Source: an uncultured Clostridia bacterium (lineage in GTDB: Bacteria > Bacillota > Clostridia > Christensenellales > Borkfalkiaceae). Taken from it: DNA of 43,748 bases. Below are positions 1-11,813 of this stretch, piece by piece (within the stretch, counting starts at the first letter, position 1; every line of letters starts with the position of its first letter). Location of the stretch: contig CANRDY010000009.1 in NCBI GenBank assembly GCA_947629515.1, positions 1 through 43,748 of the forward strand, read 5' to 3'. A model generated the notes under the pieces. It made no database searches. It was not told where the DNA came from and saw only the letters and a list, made by a program, of their open reading frames with translations. A program made the position numbers and the translations under genes.

Positions 1-256
1 CGGCGGTCAGCCCGCCCTTGGCTACCGCGCCGTTGACTACGACCGCCGCGTAGTTGAAAGACTTGAACAGTCTGTTAAGGTCGTCCTGCTGCCTTTCGAA
101 AGGCTCTTCGGAGAGGACGAGGAAGTCGTAAATTTTTTGCAGTTTTTCGCCCGCGCCCTTCATTCCCGAAAGGGAGCGGACGGAGAGTATATTTTCCACC
201 GAAAGGCGGAATTTGCAGATCAGATCTTTTAACCTTAAATGTTCGAAATTCGGCAT
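1..256 (-). CDS. Partial unrecognised protein, N-terminal 85 residues
   Basis: An open minus-strand frame runs off the left edge of the window. The chosen ATG (254-256) begins MPNFEHLRLKDL and is preceded by AAGGTCA about 8-10 bases upstream, a modest ribosome binding site. The same frame stays open further upstream to another ATG at 358, inside the 23-bp repeat array, but that start has no Shine-Dalgarno sequence. The visible peptide is a soluble, charged, probably helical segment with no signal peptide. I do not recognise the family. It lies about 480 bases downstream of rpoC on the same strand, separated by a hairpin and the repeat array, so it probably has its own promoter. Confidence 0.55.
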   Translation of the reverse strand, partial: MPNFEHLRLKDLICKFRLSVENILSVRSLSGMKGAGEKLQKIYDFLVLSEEPFERQQDDLNRLFKSFNYAAVVVNGAVAKGGLTA

Positions 257-340
257 ATATATTGACCTTTTTGGGTTTTCGGGGAGATTTTTAACAGCAA
301 ATTCAAGCGATTTTCGAAAGCGTTTTTCGGACGGGTTTTT

Positions 341-524
341 ATGCGTGATTTTGCACATATTTTATGCGCCGTTTTGCACATATTTTATGCGCCGTTTCGC
401 ACATATTTTATGCGTGATTTTGCACATATTATACGCGCCTTTTTGCGCTTGCTTTATGCGTGATTTTGCACATATTATACGCGCCTTTTTGCGCTTGCTT
501 TATGCGTGATTTTGCATATGTTTT
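341..524. repeat. Eight tandem 23-bp repeats
   Basis: Eight direct units of exactly 23 bp begin at 341, 364, 387, 410, 433, 456, 479 and 502. Most start ATGCGTGATTTTGC or ATGCGCCGTTTTGC. Units 5 and 7 are a diverged form (ACGCGCCTTTTTGC) and are identical to each other, as are units 4 and 6, so a 46-bp higher-order pair was duplicated. The period is not a multiple of three, so the array does not encode a repeated peptide. There are no unique spacers, so it is not a CRISPR array. It fills the region between the rpoC terminator and the next gene. Confidence 0.93.
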
Positions 525-588
525 TGAGGGCTTTACCGCGGGTTTTCAAGCAAATTTCAGATAATTTTTTACATTGTTTCTTTGTTAA

Positions 589-620
589 ATGCGGTTCGGC
601 GCGACTGCGCCGAACCGCAT
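589..620 (-). terminator. Likely rpoBC operon terminator hairpin
   Basis: A perfect 14-bp inverted repeat (ATGCGGTTCGGCGC, loop of 4) lies about 120 bases past the rpoC stop. On the minus strand it is followed only by a short T tract (TTTAAC), so the stem is strong but the U-run is weak. Confidence 0.6.
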
Positions 621-740
621 ACGTTATGAGTTTTTACAGTTCCGACTGCCTTTCAAACGCATATGTTCTGCAATGCATATGCGACATATGCGCGCTTTTT
701 AAGCGGCGCGGCTCGTCGGATTTCACATATGTCTCACCGA

Positions 741-4415
<3,675 letters not shown>

Positions 4416-4430
4416 CTTACGCCTCCCTTA

Positions 4431-7400
4431 TTATTCCTCGTCTCCGCCGTCTTTGCCGTCTTTATCGTCGGTATCGGCTTCGTCGTCTTTGTCGTCGGCG
4501 TCAACGTCGGCTTCGTCGTCGGAGTTTTCTTCCTCGTCCTCGCCGTCGCCGAAGATATCGCCGAACCTCTCTTCGGGTCCGTCGTCCTCGTCGCTCTTTT
4601 CGCCGCTCTTTTCGTCGCCGAATATATCGTCCGGCTTGTCGTCGTCATCGTCCTCGTCGGAGTCGAACAGTCTGAACTCGCCTAAATCTTCGTCGTCCTC
4701 GTCGTCGTCGAATTCCTCGCCGTCGCCGAAGATCTCCTTGCTTGCAAAGTCGTCCTCGTCGGAGTCGAATATGGCGATGGGCTCTTCGTCCTCTTCGTCG
4801 ACTTCGTCCTTGCCGATGATGTCGATCTCCTCTTCGGGACGCGCGTCCTCGGCTTCCTGCTCCTCGCGCGCTCTGGCGGTGGGGATAGCGTCGTCATCGT
4901 CGTCGAGTTCGCGTATGATAAGCTCCTCGCCCGATTCGGTGAGTACTTTAACGTCGAGCGCGAGCGATTGAAGTTCTTTCAAGAGCACTTTGAATGCCTC
5001 GGGAACGCCCGGTTCGGAAATATTGTTGCCCTTTACTATGCTCTCGTAGGTCTTGACGCGTCCGACTATATCGTCCGATTTAACGGTCAGTATCTCCTGC
5101 AAGACGTGCGCCGCGCCGTAGGCTTCGAGCGCCCAAACTTCCATTTCGCCGAAACGCTGTCCGCCGAACTGCGCCTTGCCGCCGAGGGGCTGCTGGGTGA
5201 CTATGCTGTAAGGTCCTATCGAACGTGCGTGGATCTTGTCGTCGACGAGGTGAATGAGCTTTATCATGTACTGAACGCCCACGGTCACCCTGTTTTCGAA
5301 CGGTTCGCCCGTTCTGCCGTCGTACACCTGTATCTTGCCGTCGACCTTTCCTTCGGGGTTGACTATATTGTTTTCAAGGAATAACTGCTTTATATCCTGC
5401 TCGGTCGCGCCGTCGAATACGGGCGTGGCTATCTTCCAGCCGAGCTGTTTGCACACAAGCCCCAAGTGCACTTCGAGCACCTGTCCTATGTTCATACGCG
5501 AGGGAACGCCGAGGGGGTTCAGAACTATCTGCAAGGGAGTGCCGTCGGCAAGGAAAGGCATATCAGCCTGCGGAAGCACGCGCGAGATAACGCCCTTGTT
5601 TCCGTGACGTCCCGCCATTTTGTCGCCGACCTGTATCTTCCTCTTCTGCGCTATATAAACGCGCACGAGCTTGCTTACCCCGGGCGAAAGTTCGTCCTTG
5701 TTTTCGCGGGTGAACACCTTTACGTCGACTACTATGCCGCCCTCTCCGTGGGGAACTTTTAAGGAAGTATCCCTCACTTCGCGCGCCTTTTCGCCGAAGA
5801 TCGCGCGGAGAAGCCGCTCTTCGGGGGTGAGCTCCGTTTCGCCCTTGGGAGTTACCTTGCCGACGAGTATGTCGCCCGTCTGCACTTCCGCGCCTATTCT
5901 TATGATGCCGTTGGCGTCAAGGTCTTTAAGGGCGTCCTCCGATACGTTGGGGATATCCCTCGTTATTTCCTCCGCGCCGAGCTTGGTGTCCCTCGCCTCG
6001 GTCTCGTGTTCCTCTATATGAATGGAAGTGAACACATCGTCCTGAACGAGTTTTTCGGAGATGAGAATGGCGTCCTCGTAGTTGTAGCCCTCCCACTCCA
6101 TATAGCCTATCAGTATGTTCTTGCCGAGCGCGAGTTCGCCGTTGTTGGTCGCGGGACCGTCGGCGATTATCTCTCCCGCCTCAACTCTGTCGCCCGTGTT
6201 GATTATGGGGCGTTGGTTAAGGCAGGTGCATTGGTTGGAACGCTCGAATTTTTTGAGTTTGTATTCGGTTATGAACCCGCTGTCTTCCTGTATCTTTATC
6301 ATATCGGAAGCAACGCCCACGGCAACGCCCGCGTTCTTTGCGCGTACCATAACGCCGCTGTCGCGCGCGATCGCCGCCTCGATGCCCGTTGCGACTATCG
6401 CCGATTCGGTCTTCATAAGGGGAACCGCCTGCCTCTGCATGTTCGAACCCATGAGGGCGCGGTTGGTGTCGTCGTTTTCAAGGAAGGGTATGAGCGCGGT
6501 TGCTACCGAGACGAGCTGTTTGGGGCTTACGTCCATGTAGTCCATCTTCTCGGGGGGATACTGCGTTATGAGGTCGCGGTGACGGCAACCTATGTGCGAA
6601 TTGACGAAGTGGTTGTTCTCGTCGAGCGGCTCGTTTGCCTGCGCAACTATATACTTGTCCTCTTCGTCGGCGGTGAGGTAATCGACTTTGTCGGTTACCG
6701 TGGGCACGCCGTTTTCGTCCTTTATGACCCTTCTGTAAGGGCTCATTATAAAGCCGTATTCGTTTACCTTCGAGAAAGTCGCAAGCGAGGAGATAAGTCC
6801 TATGTTCTGACCTTCGGGGGTCTCGATGGGGCACAGTCTGCCGTAGTGCGAGTGGTGAACGTCGCGCACTTCGAATGTCGCCCTGTCGCGATTGAGTCCG
6901 CCCGGTCCGAGAGCGGAGAGCTTGCGCTTGTGGGTGAGTTCGGCGGCGGGGTTGGTCTGGTCCATGAACTGCGAGAGCTGTGAAGAACCGAAGAATTCGC
7001 GTATTACCGCCGAAACGGGGCGCACGTTTACAAGACCCGAGGGCGTAACTTCGTTCGAGTCCTGCGTTGCCATGCGCTCCTTTATGAGCTTTTCGAGCCT
7101 CGCTATGCCTATTCTGAGCTGGTTCTGCAACAGCTCGCCCACAGAGCGCACGCGGCGGTTGCCGAGGTGGTCGATGTTGTCCACCGTGCCTATTCCGTAG
7201 GGCAGATCGAGGTTTGTGGATACGGCGGCGACTATGTCGTCGACCGTTATGTGCTTGTGCGAAAGTTTTTCGACTATCGGGCGGATCTCTTTCTTCTGCT
7301 CGGCGTCGAGTTCGGTAACGTCGGAGTTCAGAAGAGCCGCAAACGCCTTGCACGCCTCGACGAATTTAACGCGCATGTCGCGGCGGCGTTCCCTGTTCTT

Positions 7401-8654
7401 CTTGTCCTCGGGCTTTTCGTCGTCGGCTTCCTCCGTTTCGGTAACGTAGTATATGGCGTTTATTTCGTCGATGTACTTTGCCGCAACTTCGTCGGAGCGC
7501 ATGCTCTCGCACTCCGCCGCAAGTTTTTGCATGAGCACGAAGTTGGGGTAATATATCATGGGCAAAAGCCCGAATACTTTGTGACTTTTATCCGATACCG
7601 CCGAGAAATTTACCGTGTTGTTGGCGATTATCTTGTGCCTTATCTCGCCCTGCTCGGGGTCGGAGACGAGCACGAACACCTCGTTTATGCCGCAGTCCTG
7701 CATTTCGACCGCCTGCGCCTCGGTGACTATATCGCCCGCGTGCGCGATGAGTTCGCCCGTTTCGGGGTTTACCGCGTCGTCGGCTAATTTGCAGCCGGGA
7801 AGCCTGTACGAAAGGCAGAGCTTTTTGTTGAACTTGTATCTGCCCACCTTTACCACGTCGTAGCGGCGGGGATCGAAAAAGAGGTTGTTGAGGTGCTGGC
7901 GAACCGAAGCCTCGGTGGGAACTTCGCCCGGGCGGAGCTTTCTGTACAGCTCGACAAGACCGTCGCTTTCGGAGTGGGTGGTGTCGACGCCTATCGTCGC
8001 CTGTATTATCTTGTCGTTGGCGAAAAGATCGTTCAACGAGGTATCCGAACCGAAGCCGAGCGCGCGGAGGAGCACGGTCACGGGTATTTTACGCTTTCTG
8101 TCGACGTGCACGCCCAGCGTTCCCTTTGCGTCCTGTTCGAGTTCGAGCCATGCGCCGCGGTTGGGAATGACGGTCGTCGCAAACATTTCCTTGCCCGATT
8201 TGTCGCGGCTGGAAGCGTTGTACACCCCGGGCGAGCGCACGAGCTGAGAGACTATTACGCGCTCTGCGCCGTTGATTATGAACGAACCCGACTCGGTCAT
8301 GAGGGGGAAGTCGCCCATAAAGACGTCCTGCTCCATTATGTCGCCGCGGAGCTTGTTGACAAGCCTCACCTTTACGTGAAGGGGAAGCGCGTACGTCGCG
8401 TCGCGGTTGCGACATTCCTTTTCGTCGTACTTGGGCTTGTCGTCGAACCAGTGGTCGAGGAAATAAAGCTCGTAGTGATCGGCGTAGTCGGTTATGGGCA
8501 TGAAGTCTTCGAACACTTCGCTTATGCCGTCTTTGATAAACGCCTCGTAACTCGACTTCTGGATCTCGACGAGGTCGGGGATATCGATGACCTCGTTGAT
8601 CTTGCCGAACTTACGCCTTTCGGTTTTGCCATACTTGTGAATTGGTAAATTCAT
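4431..8654 (-). CDS. rpoB: DNA-directed RNA polymerase subunit beta with a long acidic C-terminal tail
   Basis: This is the beta subunit of core RNA polymerase and holds the rifampicin pocket ([22 protein letters not shown]-type region, seen here as SQFMDQTNP and [13 protein letters not shown]). I place the start at the ATG 8652-8654 ([10 protein letters not shown]), which has AAAGGAG ten bases upstream; the longer frame would need a GTG at 8696 without a ribosome binding site. That gives 1407 residues. Family similarity ends near the usual [14 protein letters not shown] segment. About 157 more residues follow (DNA 4434-4905), almost entirely Asp/Glu with Gly and Ser, and with recurring FDSDEDD and IFGD motifs. 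The gene is first in an rpoB-rpoC operon. No rplJ/rplL lies upstream, which is atypical for this locus. Confidence 0.97.
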   Translation of the reverse strand: MNLPIHKYGKTERRKFGKINEVIDIPDLVEIQKSSYEAFIKDGISEVFEDFMPITDYADHYELYFLDHWFDDKPKYDEKECRNRDATYALPLHVKVRLVNKLRGDIMEQDVFMGDFPLMTESGSFIINGAERVIVSQLVRSPGVYNASSRDKSGKEMFATTVIPNRGAWLELEQDAKGTLGVHVDRKRKIPVTVLLRALGFGSDTSLNDLFANDKIIQATIGVDTTHSESDGLVELYRKLRPGEVPTEASVRQHLNNLFFDPRRYDVVKVGRYKFNKKLCLSYRLPGCKLADDAVNPETGELIAHAGDIVTEAQAVEMQDCGINEVFVLVSDPEQGEIRHKIIANNTVNFSAVSDKSHKVFGLLPMIYYPNFVLMQKLAAECESMRSDEVAAKYIDEINAIYYVTETEEADDEKPEDKKNRERRRDMRVKFVEACKAFAALLNSDVTELDAEQKKEIRPIVEKLSHKHITVDDIVAAVSTNLDLPYGIGTVDNIDHLGNRRVRSVGELLQNQLRIGIARLEKLIKERMATQDSNEVTPSGLVNVRPVSAVIREFFGSSQLSQFMDQTNPAAELTHKRKLSALGPGGLNRDRATFEVRDVHHSHYGRLCPIETPEGQNIGLISSLATFSKVNEYGFIMSPYRRVIKDENGVPTVTDKVDYLTADEEDKYIVAQANEPLDENNHFVNSHIGCRHRDLITQYPPEKMDYMDVSPKQLVSVATALIPFLENDDTNRALMGSNMQRQAVPLMKTESAIVATGIEAAIARDSGVMVRAKNAGVAVGVASDMIKIQEDSGFITEYKLKKFERSNQCTCLNQRPIINTGDRVEAGEIIADGPATNNGELALGKNILIGYMEWEGYNYEDAILISEKLVQDDVFTSIHIEEHETEARDTKLGAEEITRDIPNVSEDALKDLDANGIIRIGAEVQTGDILVGKVTPKGETELTPEERLLRAIFGEKAREVRDTSLKVPHGEGGIVVDVKVFTRENKDELSPGVSKLVRVYIAQKRKIQVGDKMAGRHGNKGVISRVLPQADMPFLADGTPLQIVLNPLGVPSRMNIGQVLEVHLGLVCKQLGWKIATPVFDGATEQDIKQLFLENNIVNPEGKVDGKIQVYDGRTGEPFENRVTVGVQYMIKLIHLVDDKIHARSIGPYSIVTQQPLGGKAQFGGQRFGEMEVWALEAYGAAHVLQEILTVKSDDIVGRVKTYESIVKGNNISEPGVPEAFKVLLKELQSLALDVKVLTESGEELIIRELDDDDDAIPTARAREEQEAEDARPEEEIDIIGKDEVDEEDEEPIAIFDSDEDDFASKEIFGDGEEFDDDEDDEDLGEFRLFDSDEDDDDDKPDDIFGDEKSGEKSDEDDGPEERFGDIFGDGEDEEENSDDEADVDADDKDDEADTDDKDGKDGGDEE

Positions 8655-8803
8655 TAAAACAGAACTCCTTTGTGGCTTTGAGCCATATATTTTCACATTT
8701 CGGCGATTACACGTTTATATCTTTTCACCGTGAAAAATCAAAAATGCAAGATACTGATATTGAAAAATTTTTTTGAGGGCGGGGAAATTTTTGCCTTCCG
8801 CTC

Positions 8804-8832
8804 TTTACAAACGCCTTTTATTGGTGTATAAT
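8804..8832 (+). promoter_or_regulatory. Plus-strand promoter inside the rpoB leader, reading toward rqcP
   Basis: TTTACA (8804-8809), a 17-bp spacer and TATAAT (8827-8832) predict a start near 8839. It faces the rpoB promoter, so the two leaders overlap in antisense for roughly 97 bp. The perfect 16-bp palindrome AATATGCGCGCATATT (8841-8856) begins right after the predicted start. Confidence 0.65.
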
Positions 8833-8840
8833 CAAGCGGT

Positions 8841-8856
8841 AATATGCGCGCATATT
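8841..8856. promoter_or_regulatory. Perfect 16-bp palindrome between opposing promoters
   Basis: AATATGCGCGCATATT is fully self-complementary. It sits at about +3 to +18 of the rqcP-directed transcript and within the rpoB leader. It could be a protein-binding site; no regulator is identified. Confidence 0.4.
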
Positions 8857-8941
8857 TTAATATTTTGTGTTGAACGGGCGCGTTTTCGGGGGAGTGAAAA
8901 ACCCCGCAGGCGGATAAAATCCCATTTTAATACATTCTGTT

Positions 8942-8970
8942 ATTATATCGCCGAAATTCAACTATGTCAA
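8942..8970 (-). promoter_or_regulatory. Consensus promoter for rpoBC
   Basis: On the minus strand TTGACA (8965-8970), a 17-bp spacer and TATAAT (8942-8947) form a perfect sigma-A-type promoter. Transcription would start near 8935 and give an rpoB leader of about 280 nt. A weaker second candidate (TTGATT-16-TATAAA, 8714-8741) lies nearer the gene and has the palindrome TTTTCACCGTGAAAA in its spacer. Confidence 0.8.
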
Positions 8971-9011
8971 GCGTTTTCGGAAAAATTATTTTTTGAAAAA
9001 TTATTTTTAAA

Positions 9012-9260
9012 ATGAGAATAGACAAGTTTTTGAAAGTTTCGAGAATACTCAAAAGGCGCACGCTTGCCGAAGAGGCGTGCGACAAGGGCAAGGTGTATGT
9101 CTGCGGCAAGCCCGTGAAGCCCGGTCACAGGATAAAGGTCGGCGACGTCGTCGAGGTCTTTTTTGCGGGTGGTTCGGTAAAGTTCAGAATACTCGACGTG
9201 CGCGAGACGGTTAAAAAAGACGAAGCCTCTTCCCTTTACGAAATAATACAAGAGCAATAA
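9012..9260 (+). CDS. rqcP: S4-domain RNA-binding protein, RqcP/YabO family
   Basis: This 82-residue protein is a single S4 RNA-binding domain. Its opening MRIDKFLKVSRILKRRTLA closely matches Bacillus YabO (RqcP). In that family the protein binds stalled large ribosomal subunits and supports alanine tailing by RqcH in ribosome quality control. Both the length (about 80-90 residues) and the conserved KxxDEASxxYxII-like end fit. The ATG at 9012 has no clear Shine-Dalgarno sequence; it follows two near-identical AT-rich 14-mers (GAAAAATTATTTTT). A plus-strand promoter at 8804-8832 could transcribe it with a leader of about 170 nt. The YitT gene follows after 72 bases. The neighbourhood with rpoB is unusual. 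Identification is by sequence memory, not by a search. Confidence 0.88.
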   Translation: MRIDKFLKVSRILKRRTLAEEACDKGKVYVCGKPVKPGHRIKVGDVVEVFFAGGSVKFRILDVRETVKKDEASSLYEIIQEQ

Positions 9261-9332
9261 GCGGACAAGCCCAAAAGGTTCGCACCGTTTACGACCGCGG
9301 CGGGCGGCATTGGCGAAAGGAGCGGCAATGAA

Positions 9333-10382
9333 ATGAAGCATGTCAGATTCAAGGTAAAAAACTTTATACTTCTGTTTGTTGCGGGCGTTGTGAACGCCGT
9401 GGGCGTTACCCTTTTGCTGTTGCCCACAAACTTTTACGACAGCGGGCTTTCGGGCGTGTCGATGCTCATTATACAGCTCTTGCAGAACTACTGCCCGCAT
9501 ATTGCGACATATATCCAGCTGTGGATACCCCTCGTCCTTTTGAACCTGCCCGTCTTTTTGTTCGCGATGAAAAAGCAGGGCGTGGAGTTCACCCTCTATT
9601 CGCTGTTCGCCATTCTGGTGTATTCGCTCGCCTCGCTCGTGTTTGAGGAAGTTATCCCCCAATTCATTCCCGAGTTCTTTAAAAACGGCTCGCCAATAGG
9701 CGGCGGCGACAGCGGGAACAGAATAATCTGCGCCGTGTTCGGCGGGCTTTTGTCGGGCATAGGCAGCGGAATGGCGATACGCTACGGGGGGACTATGGAC
9801 GGAATGGAGAGCCTTGCCGTTATGTTCGCCAAAAAACTCAACCTCTCCGTGGGCAACTTCGTGCTCATATTCAACGTATTTTTGTACGTCGTCGTAGGCG
9901 TGCTTGCGTTCGCGGGGTGTATCCCCAACAACGGCGCGGCGGACTTCACTCCCGCCCTCTACTCCATAGTCGCCTACTTCGTCGCCTCGAAAGCCGTCGA
10001 CTTCATCTCGGACGGTCTCGATCAGGCTAAGGGCGCGCTTATAATAACCTCACGCTACAACACCGTCTGCCACGCCCTTTCGCAGGAATTCGGCAGAGGG
10101 CTGACCGTGATCGAGGGCAGGGGCTATTATTCGCAGTCCGAAAAGCAAGTTATATACTGCGTAATAAACCGCTTTCAGGTCGCAAAACTCAGGGAAGTCG
10201 TTTCGGCGCACGACCCCATGGCGTTCGTCACGCTTATGGACATAACCGACGTTATAGGCACGAGCATAAAGTACAGCAGAGTAAACGAAAAGTTTATAAA
10301 ACAGCGCAAGGACGTCGAGGCGGAGCTGCGCCCCGAAGAGCCCGAAAGGCGTTCGAAGTACGACAACGGCGAAGAACCTTAA
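9333..10382 (+). CDS. YitT-family integral membrane protein (DUF161 + DUF2179)
   Basis: The protein has 349 residues. The N-terminal two thirds has five to six hydrophobic segments (about residues 8-31, 58-76, 86-103, 130-150, 172-197 and 205-222) and the YGGTMDG motif typical of YitT proteins. A cytoplasmic C-terminal domain of about 85 residues (GRGLTVIEGRGYYSQSEKQ onward, ending near DVIGTSIKY) is the DUF2179 module. The start ATG has AAAGGAG nine bases upstream. Function in this family is poorly defined; membrane transport roles have been suggested. The charged tail (EAELRPEEPERRSKY) is ordinary. It follows rqcP closely and may be co-transcribed with it. Confidence 0.92.
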   Translation: MKHVRFKVKNFILLFVAGVVNAVGVTLLLLPTNFYDSGLSGVSMLIIQLLQNYCPHIATYIQLWIPLVLLNLPVFLFAMKKQGVEFTLYSLFAILVYSLASLVFEEVIPQFIPEFFKNGSPIGGGDSGNRIICAVFGGLLSGIGSGMAIRYGGTMDGMESLAVMFAKKLNLSVGNFVLIFNVFLYVVVGVLAFAGCIPNNGAADFTPALYSIVAYFVASKAVDFISDGLDQAKGALIITSRYNTVCHALSQEFGRGLTVIEGRGYYSQSEKQVIYCVINRFQVAKLREVVSAHDPMAFVTLMDITDVIGTSIKYSRVNEKFIKQRKDVEAELRPEEPERRSKYDNGEEP

Positions 10383-10430
10383 AGGCGGGAACGCAGACGT
10401 TACGCTGTTTTATTACGTTATTTTTTAACG

Positions 10431-10480
10431 CCACCCCCACCTTTATTTCCTCCCCCTCCGAGGAAGGGGAGGGGTATGAG
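10431..10480. repeat. Module D2 (inverted copy) between the YitT gene and ispDF
   Basis: CCCCCACCTTTATTTCCTCC and a following GAGGAAGGGGAGGGG are the reverse complement of the C-rich/G-rich module found at 13578, 20021, 38673 and 43370. This is a partial copy and the only one in the opposite orientation. Confidence 0.7.
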
Positions 10481-10532
10481 GTACGGTTCAACACACATTG
10501 AAATTAAAGATTTTATATACGGACTTTGAAGT

Positions 10533-11813
10533 ATGCTTACCAAAAAAAATCTTAAAATAAGCGCGATAATCTGCGCCGCGGGCAAGGGCGAAAGAGCGGG
10601 CTTTTGCAAGAACAAACTGCTCGCCCCACTCTACGGCGCGCCCGTCATCGCGCACACTTTGAAAAAATTTGACTTCCCCCTTATAGACGAAGTCATCATA
10701 GCTTCGTCGGCGGACGACTTCGGCGAAATAAGCGCGATCGCCAAGCCCTTCGGATATAAGGTTGTTTTGGGGGGAGAGACGCGCACGCAGAGCGTTAAAA
10801 ACGCCCTCGAAGCCGTGACGGGCGACATCGTGCTCATACACGACGGCGCGCGCCCCTTTGTCACGCGCGGGCTTATAGAGAAGTGCGTCGACAGCGTTGC
10901 GCGCTTCGGGAGCGGGATCTGCGCTCTGCCCGTGACCGAGACGGTCGCCGTTTCGGACTACGGCACTATAACCGACGTGCCCGACAGAAGCTATATGTAC
11001 AGTCTGCAAACGCCGCAGGGCTTTTTTGCCGACGACATTCGCCGCGCCTATTCCCTTACGGGCGGCAAGATATACACCGACGACTCTGCCGTGTTCAGAG
11101 AGTTCATAGGCTTCCCCCACCTCGTCGCGGGCGAAAAGGGCAACATAAAACTGACCTACCCCGAGGACTTCAATATTGAGTTGAAAGCGGCGGGAATCAT
11201 GGGAACGGCGGATATTATTGGAACGGCGGGCACTATGGGAACGGCGGATATAAAAGACGGCGGTTTTAACTATTCGTCGGGGGATATTGCGGGGGGAACG
11301 CCCGTGGGAGCGATCGCACGCCCCGCCCTTTTGAGAACGGGCTTGGGGATAGACGTTCACCCCTTTACCGAGGGTAAATACATAACGCTTGGTGGCGTTA
11401 AAATAGACTGCGGATTCTCGCTTGCCGCGCACAGCGACGGCGACGTTATATACCACGCGGTGACCGACGCGCTGCTTTCGGGCGCGGGGTTGAAGGACAT
11501 AGGGCACTACTTCCCCGCCGGCGACGAAAAATGGAAGAACGCCGACAGCGCGCATATGTGCGCGCTCGCGCTCGACGAGGTAAAAAAGGCGGGGTATGCG
11601 CCGTTAAACATATGTATCGCCGTGCAGGCGGAAAAACCGAGGCTTGCGCCTTACATAGACGAGATGAAAAAGAACATTGCCGCAACCCTTAAAATCGGCG
11701 TCGGTTCGGTGGGAATTTCCGCGGGCACGTGCGAAAAATTAGGGTTTGTAGGCGAGGGCTTGGGGATAGCCGCATATGCGAGCGCGCTCCTCAAAGGTGA
11801 AAAAGATGGCTAA
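10533..11813 (+). CDS. ispDF: Bifunctional IspD-IspF (MEP pathway)
   Basis: This 426-residue fusion carries two non-consecutive MEP-pathway enzymes. Residues about 9-222 are the 2-C-methyl-D-erythritol 4-phosphate cytidylyltransferase: AAGKGERAG, GGETRTQSV, HDGARPF, LQTPQGF and GNIKLTYPEDF are all present. Residues about 270-420 are 2-C-methyl-D-erythritol 2,4-cyclodiphosphate synthase, with GIDVHPF and AAHSDGDVIYHAVTDAL for metal and substrate and CEKLGFVGEGLGI near the end. Between them is a linker of about 45 residues, rich in Gly, with three copies of IMGTAD encoded by 18-bp DNA repeats. The start ATG has only a weak ribosome binding site (GAAGT). The last codons overlap radA by 8 bases. 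Confidence 0.95.
   Translation: MLTKKNLKISAIICAAGKGERAGFCKNKLLAPLYGAPVIAHTLKKFDFPLIDEVIIASSADDFGEISAIAKPFGYKVVLGGETRTQSVKNALEAVTGDIVLIHDGARPFVTRGLIEKCVDSVARFGSGICALPVTETVAVSDYGTITDVPDRSYMYSLQTPQGFFADDIRRAYSLTGGKIYTDDSAVFREFIGFPHLVAGEKGNIKLTYPEDFNIELKAAGIMGTADIIGTAGTMGTADIKDGGFNYSSGDIAGGTPVGAIARPALLRTGLGIDVHPFTEGKYITLGGVKIDCGFSLAAHSDGDVIYHAVTDALLSGAGLKDIGHYFPAGDEKWKNADSAHMCALALDEVKKAGYAPLNICIAVQAEKPRLAPYIDEMKKNIAATLKIGVGSVGISAGTCEKLGFVGEGLGIAAYASALLKGEKDG
11196..11249 (+). repeat. Three 18-bp tandem repeats in the IspDF linker
   Basis: Units start at 11196, 11214 and 11232. The first is ATCATGGGAACGGCGGAT; units 2 and 3 differ by a few bases. They stay in frame and lengthen the flexible linker between the two catalytic domains. 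Confidence 0.9.

Larger units (their letters stand above)
257..740. other. Gene-free region downstream of rpoC
   Basis: Besides the 23-bp array and the hairpin at 589-620, the stretch from 659 to 735 contains four CATATG palindromes within about 75 bp. I see no credible gene on either strand; the open frames over the array are by-products of the repeat. Confidence 0.6.

Noticed and set aside
341-524. CRISPR array
   Set aside because: The units are contiguous, without unique spacers, and no cas genes are present.
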